Source: VAXT01 sp963850415
GTDB taxonomy: Bacteria; Actinomycetota; Thermoleophilia; Gaiellales; Gaiellaceae
DNA length: 64,000 bases
NCBI GenBank assembly: GCA_963850415.1
Contig: CAWKLE010000004.1
Span: 434,001-498,000, forward strand
Reading direction: 5' to 3'
The position numbers were made by a program, and so were the translations under genes. Position 1 is the first letter of the stretch. Each line of letters opens with the position of its first letter. The notes beneath the pieces were generated by a model. The model searched no databases. It was not told where the DNA came from and worked only from the letters and a program-made list of their open reading frames with translations. Shown piece after piece: positions 1-7,417 of the stretch.

Positions 1-578
1 GGCGCGGCGTTCGGGAACGTCTTCAGGTCGTTGCCCTTGTTCCCCGTGTGCGAGGCCCAGATGTGCTTGGGGATGATCGGGTACTGCTGGAACTGCCCGA
101 GCACGTTGCCCGCCGGCGCCGCGTAGTGGATGACGAGCGTGTCCGGGTCGGGCGCCTCGGCGCGCGTGATGTGGGCGATCAGCCCCGCGTCGTTCGCGGC
201 GCCGGTGCTCTTGTACTTGATGTCGGTGTTGATCCTCCAGGCCGCGTCTTCGGCGGTCAGCGGCTGGCCGTCCGACCACTTCGCTCCGTGGACGGTCTTG
301 AACGTCCAGGTCTTGCCGTCGGCGGAGGTCGACCACGACTTCGCGAAGTCGGGGATGAACTTGGCGTTCGCCTTGTCGTACTGGATGAGCGTCGGGTAGA
401 TGTACTCGAAGGTCGAGTACGCGTCCTGGTTGAAGGCGACGTACGGGTTGAGCGAGTCGATCCGGGAGCTCGTGCCGATCTTGAAGGTCCCGCCTTCCTT
501 GCTGCTGCTCGAGCTCGATCCGCCGCAGCCCGCGGCCAGGACCGCCAACAGGAACAACGCCGCCGAAGTCTTCCTCAC
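1..578 (-). CDS. ABC transporter solute-binding lipoprotein, family 5 (peptide/nickel type), partial
   Basis: N-terminal 192 codons; the gene runs off the left edge. The GTG start at 578 is preceded by a strong GGGGGAGGG ribosome site. The protein opens with a lipoprotein signal (RKTSAALFLLAVLAAGC, cysteine at about residue 18) and a Ser-rich linker, then GTFKIGTSSRIDSLNPYVA and later DGKTWTFKTVHGAKWSDGQP and LTAEDAAW, which are the signature of SBP_bac_5 proteins (DppA/OppA family). Role by family: extracytoplasmic capture of oligopeptides or similar ligands for an ABC importer. The partner permease and ATPase genes are not visible and would lie to the left. The neighbouring carboxypeptidase and peptidases fit peptide uptake, but the ligand cannot be read from the sequence. 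Confidence 0.85.
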   Translation of the reverse strand, partial: MRKTSAALFLLAVLAAGCGGSSSSSSKEGGTFKIGTSSRIDSLNPYVAFNQDAYSTFEYIYPTLIQYDKANAKFIPDFAKSWSTSADGKTWTFKTVHGAKWSDGQPLTAEDAAWRINTDIKYKSTGAANDAGLIAHITRAEAPDPDTLVIHYAAPAGNVLGQFQQYPIIPKHIWASHTGNKGNDLKTFPNAA

Positions 579-597
579 CAGTCCGCCCTCCCCCGGT

Positions 598-1563
598 TCA
601 CTCCCTGAACGCGGGCTCGTCCACGCTCAGGCTCCGCATGTCGGCGTCGAGCGTACAACGAACCCCCAGCGGGAGGGAAGCGAGGTGCTTCCCGTGGCCG
701 AGCGGGAGCTTGTAGAGGACGGGCACTCCAAGCGGCTCCAGGTACTGCTCGAGCACGTCCTCGAGCGTCCGTGACCGCGGCCACTCGGAGGACTCGCGCA
801 TGTCTCCGTAGTCGCAGTCCTTCATCTCGCCGACGACGACGCCCGCCACCTGCTGGAGCTTGCCGGCGTCCCTCAGCTGGTTGAGGAAGCCGTCGAGGAA
901 GTAGGGCGGGAGCTTCACGTCCTCGAAGAAGAGGATCGCGCCCTCGAGCTCGATCTCCCACGGCGTGCCCATGGTCTGGATCAGGAGCCAGAAGCAGCCG
1001 CCGACGAGGGGCGCGGTGACCTTGCCGGGGCCGATCGCGCGCACGTAGGGGTCGTCGGGGTCGCGGGGCACCTCGCCGGTTCCTCCGGTGCGCAGCACGT
1101 CGAGCAGGCGGTCGAGCGAGAACAGGGTCGACTCGGCGTCCCCCATCCCGGCCAGGCCGTAGCCGTAGAGGGTCGCGAGGCCGGTCCGCTGCCGGATCGC
1201 GACGTGGAGCGCCGTGATGTCCGAGTAGCCGATGAACGGCTTCGGGTTGGCGGCGATCACGTCGAAGTCGATGTGCGGGATCAGCTGCGCCGAGCCGTAG
1301 CCGCCCTGGAGCACCTGGACGACGTCGACCTCCGGATCGGCAAAGAGGGCATTCAGGTCGGCGGCCCGCTGCTCCGGGTCGCCGGCGACGTAGTCGTCGA
1401 TCGCAAAGACACCGTCGCCGAGCTTGACGTTGAACCCGTGGGACTCCCACCACTCGACGCCGCGGTACACCTCCGACTTGCCCTCGTGCGGGCTCGCGGC
1501 GGCGACGACGCCGATCGTGCCGCCGTCGGGGAGCGGTTTCCCGAAGATCGTCGCCTCGATCAT
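598..1563 (-). CDS. LD-carboxypeptidase, peptidase family S66 (LdcA/MccF type)
   Basis: 321 aa, usual family length. N-terminal half begins IGVVAAASPHEG and carries the nucleophile-elbow motif IGYSDITAL (catalytic Ser) after VVQVLQGGYGSAQL; C-terminal half holds GEMKDCDYGD and the late His in LPLGHGKH, matching the Ser-Glu-His arrangement of S66 serine peptidases. Family role: cytoplasmic cleavage of L,D-bonds in recycled murein tetrapeptides, or of acylated peptide-nucleotides (MccF branch). Its ATG overlaps the stop of the upstream deacetylase by 4 nt (ATGA), so the two are co-transcribed. Which branch it belongs to is not settled; length and context with peptide transport are compatible with either. 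Confidence 0.85.
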   Translation of the reverse strand: MIEATIFGKPLPDGGTIGVVAAASPHEGKSEVYRGVEWWESHGFNVKLGDGVFAIDDYVAGDPEQRAADLNALFADPEVDVVQVLQGGYGSAQLIPHIDFDVIAANPKPFIGYSDITALHVAIRQRTGLATLYGYGLAGMGDAESTLFSLDRLLDVLRTGGTGEVPRDPDDPYVRAIGPGKVTAPLVGGCFWLLIQTMGTPWEIELEGAILFFEDVKLPPYFLDGFLNQLRDAGKLQQVAGVVVGEMKDCDYGDMRESSEWPRSRTLEDVLEQYLEPLGVPVLYKLPLGHGKHLASLPLGVRCTLDADMRSLSVDEPAFRE

Positions 1564-2579
1564 GCTGCGCTTTCTACACCGCGCAGGAACTCGAGCACGA
1601 GCGGTCCGAGCGTCTCGAGGTCGTAGCCGCCCTCCTGGACGATCACTGTCGGCAGGCGGAGAGCGCCGACGATGCGGCCGGCCTGACGGAACCCGTCCGG
1701 GCTCACGCGCAGCGGGCTCTCGGGATCGGTGGCGGACGCATCCACGCCGAGCGAGACGACGAGCGCCTCGGCGTCGACCCACTCGGCTGCCTGGTTGACG
1801 GCGCTGAGCCAGCCATCGTCTCCGGTTTCGGGCGGGAGCGGCAGGTTGAGGTTCGAGCCGGTCGTCTCGTCCGCGAAGCCCAGGAAATGCGGGAACCAGC
1901 CGGCGGCCGGATCGACGTGGACCGACGCGACCCGGACGTCGTCGCGGTCCCAGAAGATCTCCTGCGTCCCGTTCCCGTGGTGCGCGTCGACGTCGAGGAC
2001 AGCGACCCGGGCCGCGTGACGGCGAAGCGCCTCGGCTGCGATCGCGGCGTTGTTCAGGTAGCACGAGCCTCCGAAGGCGGCACGGCAGACGTGGTGCCCG
2101 GGCGGACGGCAGAGCGCGTACGCGTGGGGCTCGCCCGCGGCGACGAGATCCGCGGCGGTGAGCGCGGCATCGACTGCTCCGCGCACGGCGTCCCACGTGC
2201 CGGGGCCGATCAGCGTCATCGTGTCGTAGGCGTAGTAGCCGGGCCGCGCCCACTCCGCGGCCGGCACCCTCCGCGCACGGATCCCCTCGTGTGCGAACAC
2301 GTACGGGACGACGCGCCCCTGTCCGGGATTCTCCGGGAGGCCTGCGGCGCGCCACGACTCCCAGGCCGACTCGAGGAAGGCGACGAGCTCCCGGTCGTGC
2401 ACCTGCAGCAGCACCTCGTCGTCGTGCGGCTCGGCCGGCACGGTGTCGCCGAGCGCCGCGAGCAGCGCGTCGGCGCGAGCGGGCACCTCCGTCCCGGGCG
2501 TCGCGAGGCCGACCCAGATCTCCGCGCCCGGTTCGTGAAGCCGGCAGCGCTCGTCCCACACGATCGGCATCGCGACCAT
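1560..2579 (-). CDS. histone deacetylase-family enzyme, acetylpolyamine amidohydrolase-like
   Basis: 339 aa. Contains RPPGHHV, GGSCYLNNAAIAAEAL, VAVLDVDAHHGNGTQEIFWD (zinc ligands Asp and His, charge-relay His pair) and LVVSLGVDASATDPESPL (third zinc ligand Asp), the full active-site set of the arginase/deacetylase fold. The GGxCYxNNAAIAA and HHGNGTQ forms are those of bacterial class II deacetylases and acetylpolyamine amidohydrolases, which remove acetyl groups from acetylputrescine or related amines in the cytoplasm. Start ATG 2579 is chosen because a TATGGT -10 box lies 8 nt upstream and there is no ribosome site; ATG 2570 is an alternative. Head-to-head with the DmpA-type peptidase; co-transcribed with the S66 peptidase. 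Confidence 0.87.
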   Translation of the reverse strand: MVAMPIVWDERCRLHEPGAEIWVGLATPGTEVPARADALLAALGDTVPAEPHDDEVLLQVHDRELVAFLESAWESWRAAGLPENPGQGRVVPYVFAHEGIRARRVPAAEWARPGYYAYDTMTLIGPGTWDAVRGAVDAALTAADLVAAGEPHAYALCRPPGHHVCRAAFGGSCYLNNAAIAAEALRRHAARVAVLDVDAHHGNGTQEIFWDRDDVRVASVHVDPAAGWFPHFLGFADETTGSNLNLPLPPETGDDGWLSAVNQAAEWVDAEALVVSLGVDASATDPESPLRVSPDGFRQAGRIVGALRLPTVIVQEGGYDLETLGPLVLEFLRGVESAA

Positions 2580-2587
2580 CGCGGCCG

Positions 2588-2597
2588 ACCATATAGT
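2588..2597. promoter_or_regulatory. overlapping divergent leaderless promoters
   Basis: Only 24 nt separate the start codons at 2579 (minus) and 2604 (plus). On the plus strand TATAGT (2592-2597) ends 6 nt before GTG 2604; on the minus strand TATGGT (2593-2588) ends 8 nt before ATG 2579. Both spacings place the transcription start at the start codon, so both mRNAs are probably leaderless, and the two -10 boxes share 2 bp. Confidence 0.6.
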
Positions 2598-2603
2598 CGC
2601 CCG

Positions 2604-3635
2604 GTGAGCGAGACGCTCCGAGACCACGGCCTGCGCATCGGCGACCTCGACACCGGCCCGGGCAACTCGATCACGGACGTGCCCGGAGTGGTCGTCGGCC
2701 AGGTCACGGTCCGGCGTGACGACCCCGCCGTCGCCCGCACGGGCGTCACCGTGATCCTGCCCAAGCCGGTCAAGGAGCTGCTCGAGCGCCCCGTGCCCGC
2801 GGGAACGGCGGTCCTGAACGGCGCCGGAGAGCTGACGGGCTCGATCCAGATCCGCGAATGGGGAGTCCTCGAGACGCCGGTCTACCTGACGTCGACGCAC
2901 GCCGTCGGACGCGTAATGGACGCCGCAGTCGAGGTCGCCGTCGAGGCAGACGAGTCGGTCGGCACGGACGACGTCGTCATCCCCGTCGTCGGCGAGTGCG
3001 ACGACAGCTGGCTGAGCGACGCGCGGCTCGTGCACGTCACCGCCGACGACGCGAAGCAGGCGGTCGCGACGGCGAGCCAGAGCTTCGACCAGGGCGCGGT
3101 CGGCGCGGGTACGGGCATGTCGTGCCTCGGGTACAAGGGCGGAATCGGGTCGTCGAGCCGCGCTGTGCCCGAGCTCGACGCGACCCTCGGCGTGCTCGCG
3201 CTCACGAACTTCGGCGGGAGCCTGCGGATCGACGGTGTCCCCATCGGGAGGCTGCTCGAATCGGCGCCTCCGCCGGACGAGGCCGGCAGCTGCATCGTCG
3301 TCGTCGCCACCGACGCGCAGCTCTCCCCGCACCAGCTGGAGCGAGTCGCGCGCCGCGCCGGGCTCGGCCTCGCCCGCACCGGCTCGGTCGCCTATCACGG
3401 AAGCGGCGAGATCTTCGTCGCGTTCGCCACCGGCGACGGGCGCTCGGTGCGCGACGACGACCTCAACCGCCTGTTCGAGGCGACCGTCGACGCGACGGAG
3501 GAGGCAGTCGTCAACTCACTCTGGGCCGCGCAGAGCGTGACCGGCCGCGACGGGCGCCTCGTCGAGGCGCTCCCGCACGACGACACGCTCGAGCTGCTCG
3601 CTCAGGCGGGCCGGCTGCCCGGCCGCGGCCGGTAG
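2604..3635 (+). CDS. P1/DmpA family aminopeptidase (peptidase family S58)
   Basis: 343 aa from GTG 2604. Opens with LRIGDLDTGPGNSITDVPGV, the N-terminal signature of the DmpA/L-aminopeptidase D-esterase family; NGAGELTGSIQIREWG, GAVGAGTGMSCLGYKGGIGS and ALTNFGGSLRIDGVPIG are the other conserved blocks. These enzymes are made as a precursor that cleaves itself to expose an N-terminal nucleophile; the cleavage site should lie near the ALTNFGGS block (inference). Family role: removal of N-terminal residues from small peptides, or hydrolysis of D-amino-acid esters and beta-peptides. Divergent from the deacetylase operon and convergent with the nitrilase gene, which it overlaps by 34 nt. Context suggests peptide catabolism. 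Confidence 0.87.
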   Translation: MSETLRDHGLRIGDLDTGPGNSITDVPGVVVGQVTVRRDDPAVARTGVTVILPKPVKELLERPVPAGTAVLNGAGELTGSIQIREWGVLETPVYLTSTHAVGRVMDAAVEVAVEADESVGTDDVVIPVVGECDDSWLSDARLVHVTADDAKQAVATASQSFDQGAVGAGTGMSCLGYKGGIGSSSRAVPELDATLGVLALTNFGGSLRIDGVPIGRLLESAPPPDEAGSCIVVVATDAQLSPHQLERVARRAGLGLARTGSVAYHGSGEIFVAFATGDGRSVRDDDLNRLFEATVDATEEAVVNSLWAAQSVTGRDGRLVEALPHDDTLELLAQAGRLPGRGR

Positions 3636-4471
3636 CGGCCGCCGTACATCGGCAGCTCGAGCTCGCTGCCGTGCCGGTCGAGCTGCTCGAGCAGGCGGTT
3701 GAGCCCGAATGCGCCACGCTCACGGACGAGCGCGACCGCATCGAAGTCGATCAGCGCGGTCACGACCTCTTCACCGCCTCCGGCCTCGTACAGCACCGTC
3801 CCCTCGGGATCGACGACCACGCTCCGCCCGTTGCCGACCGGCGCCGCCGCGTTGACGTTGACCAGGTAGACCTGGTTCACATAGGCGTTCGCGCGCGCGA
3901 CGACGATCTCGGCCGCGCGGTCGCTGGTCGGCGTCAGGCTCACCTGGACGATCGCCTCGGCGCCGTCCCACATCAGCTGGCGGAAGACCTCCGGGAACAC
4001 GCCGTCGTGGCAGATCGCGAGGCCCACGCGGCCGATCCCGTCGATCTCGAACCCGACCACCTCGCGTCCGGGCAGCACCGCCTCGTACGGCTGCCACGGA
4101 AAGCACTTGCGGTAGCTCGTCACGAGCTCGCCACTCGGCGAGAAGACGAGCGCGGTGTTGTAGACCCCCTCGTCCGCCTGCTCGTAGACGCTGCCCGGGA
4201 CGAGCCAGAGGCCCGTCTCGCGTGCGAGCGCGCCGAGCCGTTCGGTGAGCGGCCCGGGGACCGGCACCGCTCGCTCCCCCGGCGGCCCCTCGTCCCCGAG
4301 CAGCGGGGGCAGCGCCATCAGATGGAGCTCGGGGACGACGACGAGCTGCACACCGTCGAGCATCGAGGCGAGGGCGCGGACCTGCCGCTCGAGCTCGTCC
4401 AGCGTCGCAACGGGATCGTTCGGGACGCCGGCGGACTGCAGCCCGGCGACGAGGAGGGACCGCCTGCCCAC
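3602..4471 (-). CDS. carbon-nitrogen hydrolase (nitrilase superfamily amidase)
   Basis: 289 aa, normal for the superfamily. The Glu-Lys-Cys triad is visible: VVVPELHLM (Glu), TSYRKCFPWQPYE (Lys) and GLAICHDGVFPE (Cys). The Lys and Cys motifs resemble amidases acting on small linear amides, such as N-carbamoylputrescine amidase or aliphatic amidase, more than true nitrilases. Cytoplasmic. It is divergent from the amino-acid permease across 87 nt and its 3' end runs 34 nt into the end of the DmpA-type gene, giving complementary mRNA tails. Its location between a likely acetylpolyamine deacetylase and a GABA/choline-type permease hints at polyamine or amide use, but the substrate is not established. 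Confidence 0.82.
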   Translation of the reverse strand: MGRRSLLVAGLQSAGVPNDPVATLDELERQVRALASMLDGVQLVVVPELHLMALPPLLGDEGPPGERAVPVPGPLTERLGALARETGLWLVPGSVYEQADEGVYNTALVFSPSGELVTSYRKCFPWQPYEAVLPGREVVGFEIDGIGRVGLAICHDGVFPEVFRQLMWDGAEAIVQVSLTPTSDRAAEIVVARANAYVNQVYLVNVNAAAPVGNGRSVVVDPEGTVLYEAGGGEEVVTALIDFDAVALVRERGAFGLNRLLEQLDRHGSELELPMYGGRYRPRPGSRPA

Positions 4472-4497
4472 GGGACGATCTTACGGCTCGGAGCGCC

Positions 4498-4527
4498 TTG
4501 ACACAGGCTGCACGACCGGTCTTAGAT
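4498..4527 (+). promoter_or_regulatory. sigma-70-type promoter of the APC permease
   Basis: TTGACA at 4498-4503 and TTAGAT at 4522-4527, 18 nt spacer, about 30 nt ahead of the permease start, which has a GAGGAGG ribosome site. A perfect -35 box is uncommon in this window. Confidence 0.5.
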
Positions 4528-4558
4528 CTTCCACCCCGCGGCGCAAAGAGGAGGAGTG

Positions 4559-6163
4559 ATGACGGACCTAGCGGCCCCCGAAATCCCGGACCGGGTATCA
4601 GACGAAGACGCGCGACTCGCGAGCCTCGGCTACGAGCCGCAACTCAACCGCGTGCTCGGATTCTTCGAGAACTTCGCGGTTGCGTTCACCTACCTGTCCC
4701 CGATGGTCGGCATCTACTCGCTCTTCATCCTGGGCGTGGCGCTCGCCGGCCCCGCGTATCTCTGGCTGACGTTCATCCCGCTCATCGGGATGCTCTTCGT
4801 CGCCCTCGTCTTCGGTGAGCTCGCGAGCCACTACCCGGTAGCGGGTGCCCTCTACCAGTACTGCAAGTTCTCGGTCGGCCCCGCCTACGGCTGGTTCGTC
4901 GGCTGGTTCTACGGAATCGCCCTGCTCGTCACCGTGGCTTCGGTCGACACGGGTGTCGTCAGCTACGTCACATCGCTCTCGCACAACTGGTTCGGCACGA
5001 ACTGGGATCCGACGAACCACGAGACCATCCTCCTGATCACGATCGTCCTGCTCGCGATCCAGACGACACTCAACATCACCGGCGCGAAGGTCATGGGCCG
5101 CGTCGCGCAATTCGGAGTCGGCGTCGAGATCATCGGGACGTTCGGGATCGCGATCATCCTCGCGATCCACGGGTTCCACCATGGCCTCGGCTTCCTCTTC
5201 TCGACGCAGGGGGCGACACACGCCTCGACCAACGTCTACGGCGTCGGCTTCGGAGGGAGTTGGCTCTCCGCAGCGCTGATCGCCGTGCTCGCGCCCGTCT
5301 ATATCTTCTACGGCTTCGAGTCCGCCGGAGACATCGCCGAGGAGACGAAGGACGCGGGCCGGAAGATCCCGGGCGCGATGAGATGGGCGCTGATCTGGGG
5401 CGGTATCTCCTCCCTCGTTCTCACCGCCGCGCTCCTGCTCGCGATGCCCAAGAACGATCCGATCAAGGCCACGTTCGACGGCGGAGGCGTCCCGGCGATC
5501 CTCGGCCAGCTCTCGAGCGGGATGCAGGACTTCCTGCTCCTGCTCATCATCTTCGCCTTCTTCTCGTGCGGCACCTCGATCCAGGGCGCGGGCAGCCGGC
5601 TCGCGTTCTCGTTCGCGCGTGACGGCGCGCTCCCGGCCTCCTCGTGGCTCTCGTCGGTCAACAAGCGATTTCGGACGCCGGTGAACGCGCTGCTGGTGGG
5701 CGCCGTGATCTCCCTGCTCTTCGTATTTCTCGTCTACTACACGCCGTCCAAAGACGTGCACATCTGGTTCATCACGTACCCGGCGAAGATCAACGCGCTG
5801 CTGTCGCTGATCTCGTTCGCGGTGAGCGGCATCTACCTGTCGTTCCTGCTGACGGTGATCGCGGCGATCGTCGCCCGCGCGCGCGGCTGGGTGCCCGAGG
5901 GGACGTTCAAGCTCGGGCGCTGGGGCTGGACGGTGTCGATCATCGCTGCGGCCTATCTCGGTCTGATGCTGCTGAACGTCGTCGTCCCGACCGGGTTGAC
6001 GAGCGCGCGTGGGCTCTTCAACTACGACTGGATCACGCTGTTCGTGATGGTCATCATCGCGGCCGTCGGCGCGGTCTACTTCCTGATCGCGCGGCCGGAC
6101 CGGAAGGTGGCGGCGCACGTCCACGACCAGCTCGAACCGACGGGAGCGGAGCGCCACGGCTGA
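4559..6163 (+). CDS. APC superfamily amino acid permease (choline/GABA-type)
   Basis: 534 aa integral membrane protein with about 12 hydrophobic segments. The start region LGYEPQLNRVLGFFENFAVA followed by FTYLSPMVGIYSLF matches the amino acid/choline transporter branch of the APC superfamily; TM6 region shows FYGFESAGDIAEETKDAG, the conserved AGDIAEET loop. Role by family: proton-coupled import of amino acids, GABA, choline or amines across the cytoplasmic membrane. ATG 4559 is preferred to GTG 4556 because AGGAGG at 4549-4554 leaves 4 nt to the ATG. Divergent from the nitrilase-family amidase, so uptake and hydrolysis of the same compound are plausible (inference). Confidence 0.88.
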   Translation: MTDLAAPEIPDRVSDEDARLASLGYEPQLNRVLGFFENFAVAFTYLSPMVGIYSLFILGVALAGPAYLWLTFIPLIGMLFVALVFGELASHYPVAGALYQYCKFSVGPAYGWFVGWFYGIALLVTVASVDTGVVSYVTSLSHNWFGTNWDPTNHETILLITIVLLAIQTTLNITGAKVMGRVAQFGVGVEIIGTFGIAIILAIHGFHHGLGFLFSTQGATHASTNVYGVGFGGSWLSAALIAVLAPVYIFYGFESAGDIAEETKDAGRKIPGAMRWALIWGGISSLVLTAALLLAMPKNDPIKATFDGGGVPAILGQLSSGMQDFLLLLIIFAFFSCGTSIQGAGSRLAFSFARDGALPASSWLSSVNKRFRTPVNALLVGAVISLLFVFLVYYTPSKDVHIWFITYPAKINALLSLISFAVSGIYLSFLLTVIAAIVARARGWVPEGTFKLGRWGWTVSIIAAAYLGLMLLNVVVPTGLTSARGLFNYDWITLFVMVIIAAVGAVYFLIARPDRKVAAHVHDQLEPTGAERHG

Positions 6164-6200
6164 CACGATCAACGAGCGGCCGCGCCACGACGGCCCCATC

Positions 6201-6686
6201 GTGCTCGTGGACTACGACGACGCGTGGCCCGTGCGGTTCGAACGCGAGGCGCGTCGGATTCGAACGGCTCTCGGCACGCGTGCCCTGCTGCTCGAGCATG
6301 CCGGCTCGACGTCGGTCCCCGGCCTCGTCGCGAAGCCGATCATCGACGTCGTCCTCGCCGTGCCCGACTCGACGGACGAAGACGACTACGTGCCCGCGCT
6401 CGAGACCGAGGGCTACACCCTGCGCATCCGCGAGCCCGACTGGTACGAGCACCGCATGCTCAGGAAGGTCGATCCGAGCGTCAACCTCCACGTCTTCTCC
6501 GCCGACTGCCCGGAGATCGACCGGATGCTCGCGTTCCGGGACCACCTGCGGGCGGACGCGGCCGACCGCGAGCTCTACGAGCGCACGAAGCGCGACCTGG
6601 CCGCCCGCGAGTGGGCCTACGTCCAGGACTACGCGGACGCGAAGACCGAGGTGGTCGAGGAGATCGTCGCGCGCGCCCGGGCGTGA
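6201..6686 (+). CDS. GrpB family protein (nucleotidyltransferase-fold, UPF0157)
   Basis: 161 aa from GTG 6201. Contains the family blocks VDYDDAWPVRFEREA, LLEHAGSTSVPGLVAKPIID and NLHVFSADCPEIDRMLAFRD, then a helical tail. The GSTSVPG-KPIID motif is the nucleotidyltransferase-like core of GrpB/UPF0157 proteins; several members are fused to CoaE, and no reaction is firmly assigned. Starts 37 nt after the permease stop, same strand, so possibly co-transcribed. No clear ribosome site; GTG 6207 is an alternative start. Confidence 0.8.
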   Translation: MLVDYDDAWPVRFEREARRIRTALGTRALLLEHAGSTSVPGLVAKPIIDVVLAVPDSTDEDDYVPALETEGYTLRIREPDWYEHRMLRKVDPSVNLHVFSADCPEIDRMLAFRDHLRADAADRELYERTKRDLAAREWAYVQDYADAKTEVVEEIVARARA

Positions 6687-6747
6687 GGATCTTCCACTCA
6701 GCCGGGGGCAGCCGGGCTTCTCGGGTGTGGCTACACTGGCCCCTCGC

Positions 6748-6822
<75 letters not shown>

Positions 6823-6836
6823 ACCGATCGAAGTCC

Positions 6837-6853
6837 GGCCCGCTGCGCGGGCC
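6837..6853 (+). terminator. hairpin downstream of tRNA-Ala
   Basis: GGCCCGC-TGC-GCGGGCC, a perfect 7-bp stem 16 nt after the tRNA. No T-run follows, so termination activity is only suggested. Confidence 0.35.
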
Positions 6854-7046
6854 ATGACGACTTCGACCGGTTCGTCTTTCGACTCGCGGCGTGAGTGAGC
6901 AGCAGTGGGCAAAGCCCGCCGCCGCGGCGCAGGTCGATGTTTCTGAGTTGTGACACGGAACCCCTTGACAGCAATGGGTGTCTGACTCCGCCTCGTCTGC
7001 AGGACGGGCCGGGAACAGTCGTCAACGCGTGAGGGAGAATCCGGGG

Positions 7047-7358
7047 GTGCCGCTTCAACTGCCACTCATCGACGAGCGCGACTACGAGCAACTTCGGGAC
7101 GAGGCGGTCGAGCGGATCCCCGTCGACGCCCCCGAGTGGACCGATTTCCAGGACAGCGATCCCGGCGTCACGCTAGTCGAGTTGTTCGCGTTCCTCGCTG
7201 ACACCCTTCTGTGGCAGATCGACGAGCGGCAGCGGCAGCGCCGTCGCCATCGCCGCCTTGCCCTCCTCGTCGTCGGTATGGCAGGGCTGGGCGCTCTCTG
7301 GTCGACCTCGAAGCTGTGCTCGCGTCACGAGCGGTACCCCCGCGAAGGTTCGACTTGA
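7047..7358 (+). pseudogene. remnant of a contractile-injection/phage baseplate J-like gene
   Basis: From GTG 7047 (ribosome site GAGGGAGA) about 65 codons are recognisable: LPLIDERDYEQLRDEAVERI, then PEWTDFQDSDPGVTLVELFA and FLADTLLWQIDER. This is the N-terminal signature of baseplate-assembly (J/Afp11-like) proteins of phage tails and extracellular contractile injection systems, which are normally several hundred residues or more. After about 7240 the frame turns into low-complexity Arg-rich and unrelated sequence and stops at 7358. No sheath, tube, tape-measure or ATPase gene is present in the window. It lies 230 nt after tRNA-Ala, a typical insertion target, so it is probably the scar of a lost element. 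Confidence 0.55.
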
Positions 7359-7417
7359 CGGAGCCGATCGACGCATAACGCCACGCCGCCCGTGGCCGAC
7401 AAGCAGACGGCACGACG

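Noticed and set aside
48..774. Plus-strand ORFs at the left edge
   Set aside because: They lie opposite a solute-binding protein with a clear lipobox, ribosome site and family motifs.
7241..7417. Additional gene between the baseplate fragment and bipA
   Set aside because: No frame has a ribosome site plus a plausible protein; the stretch looks like degraded DNA.
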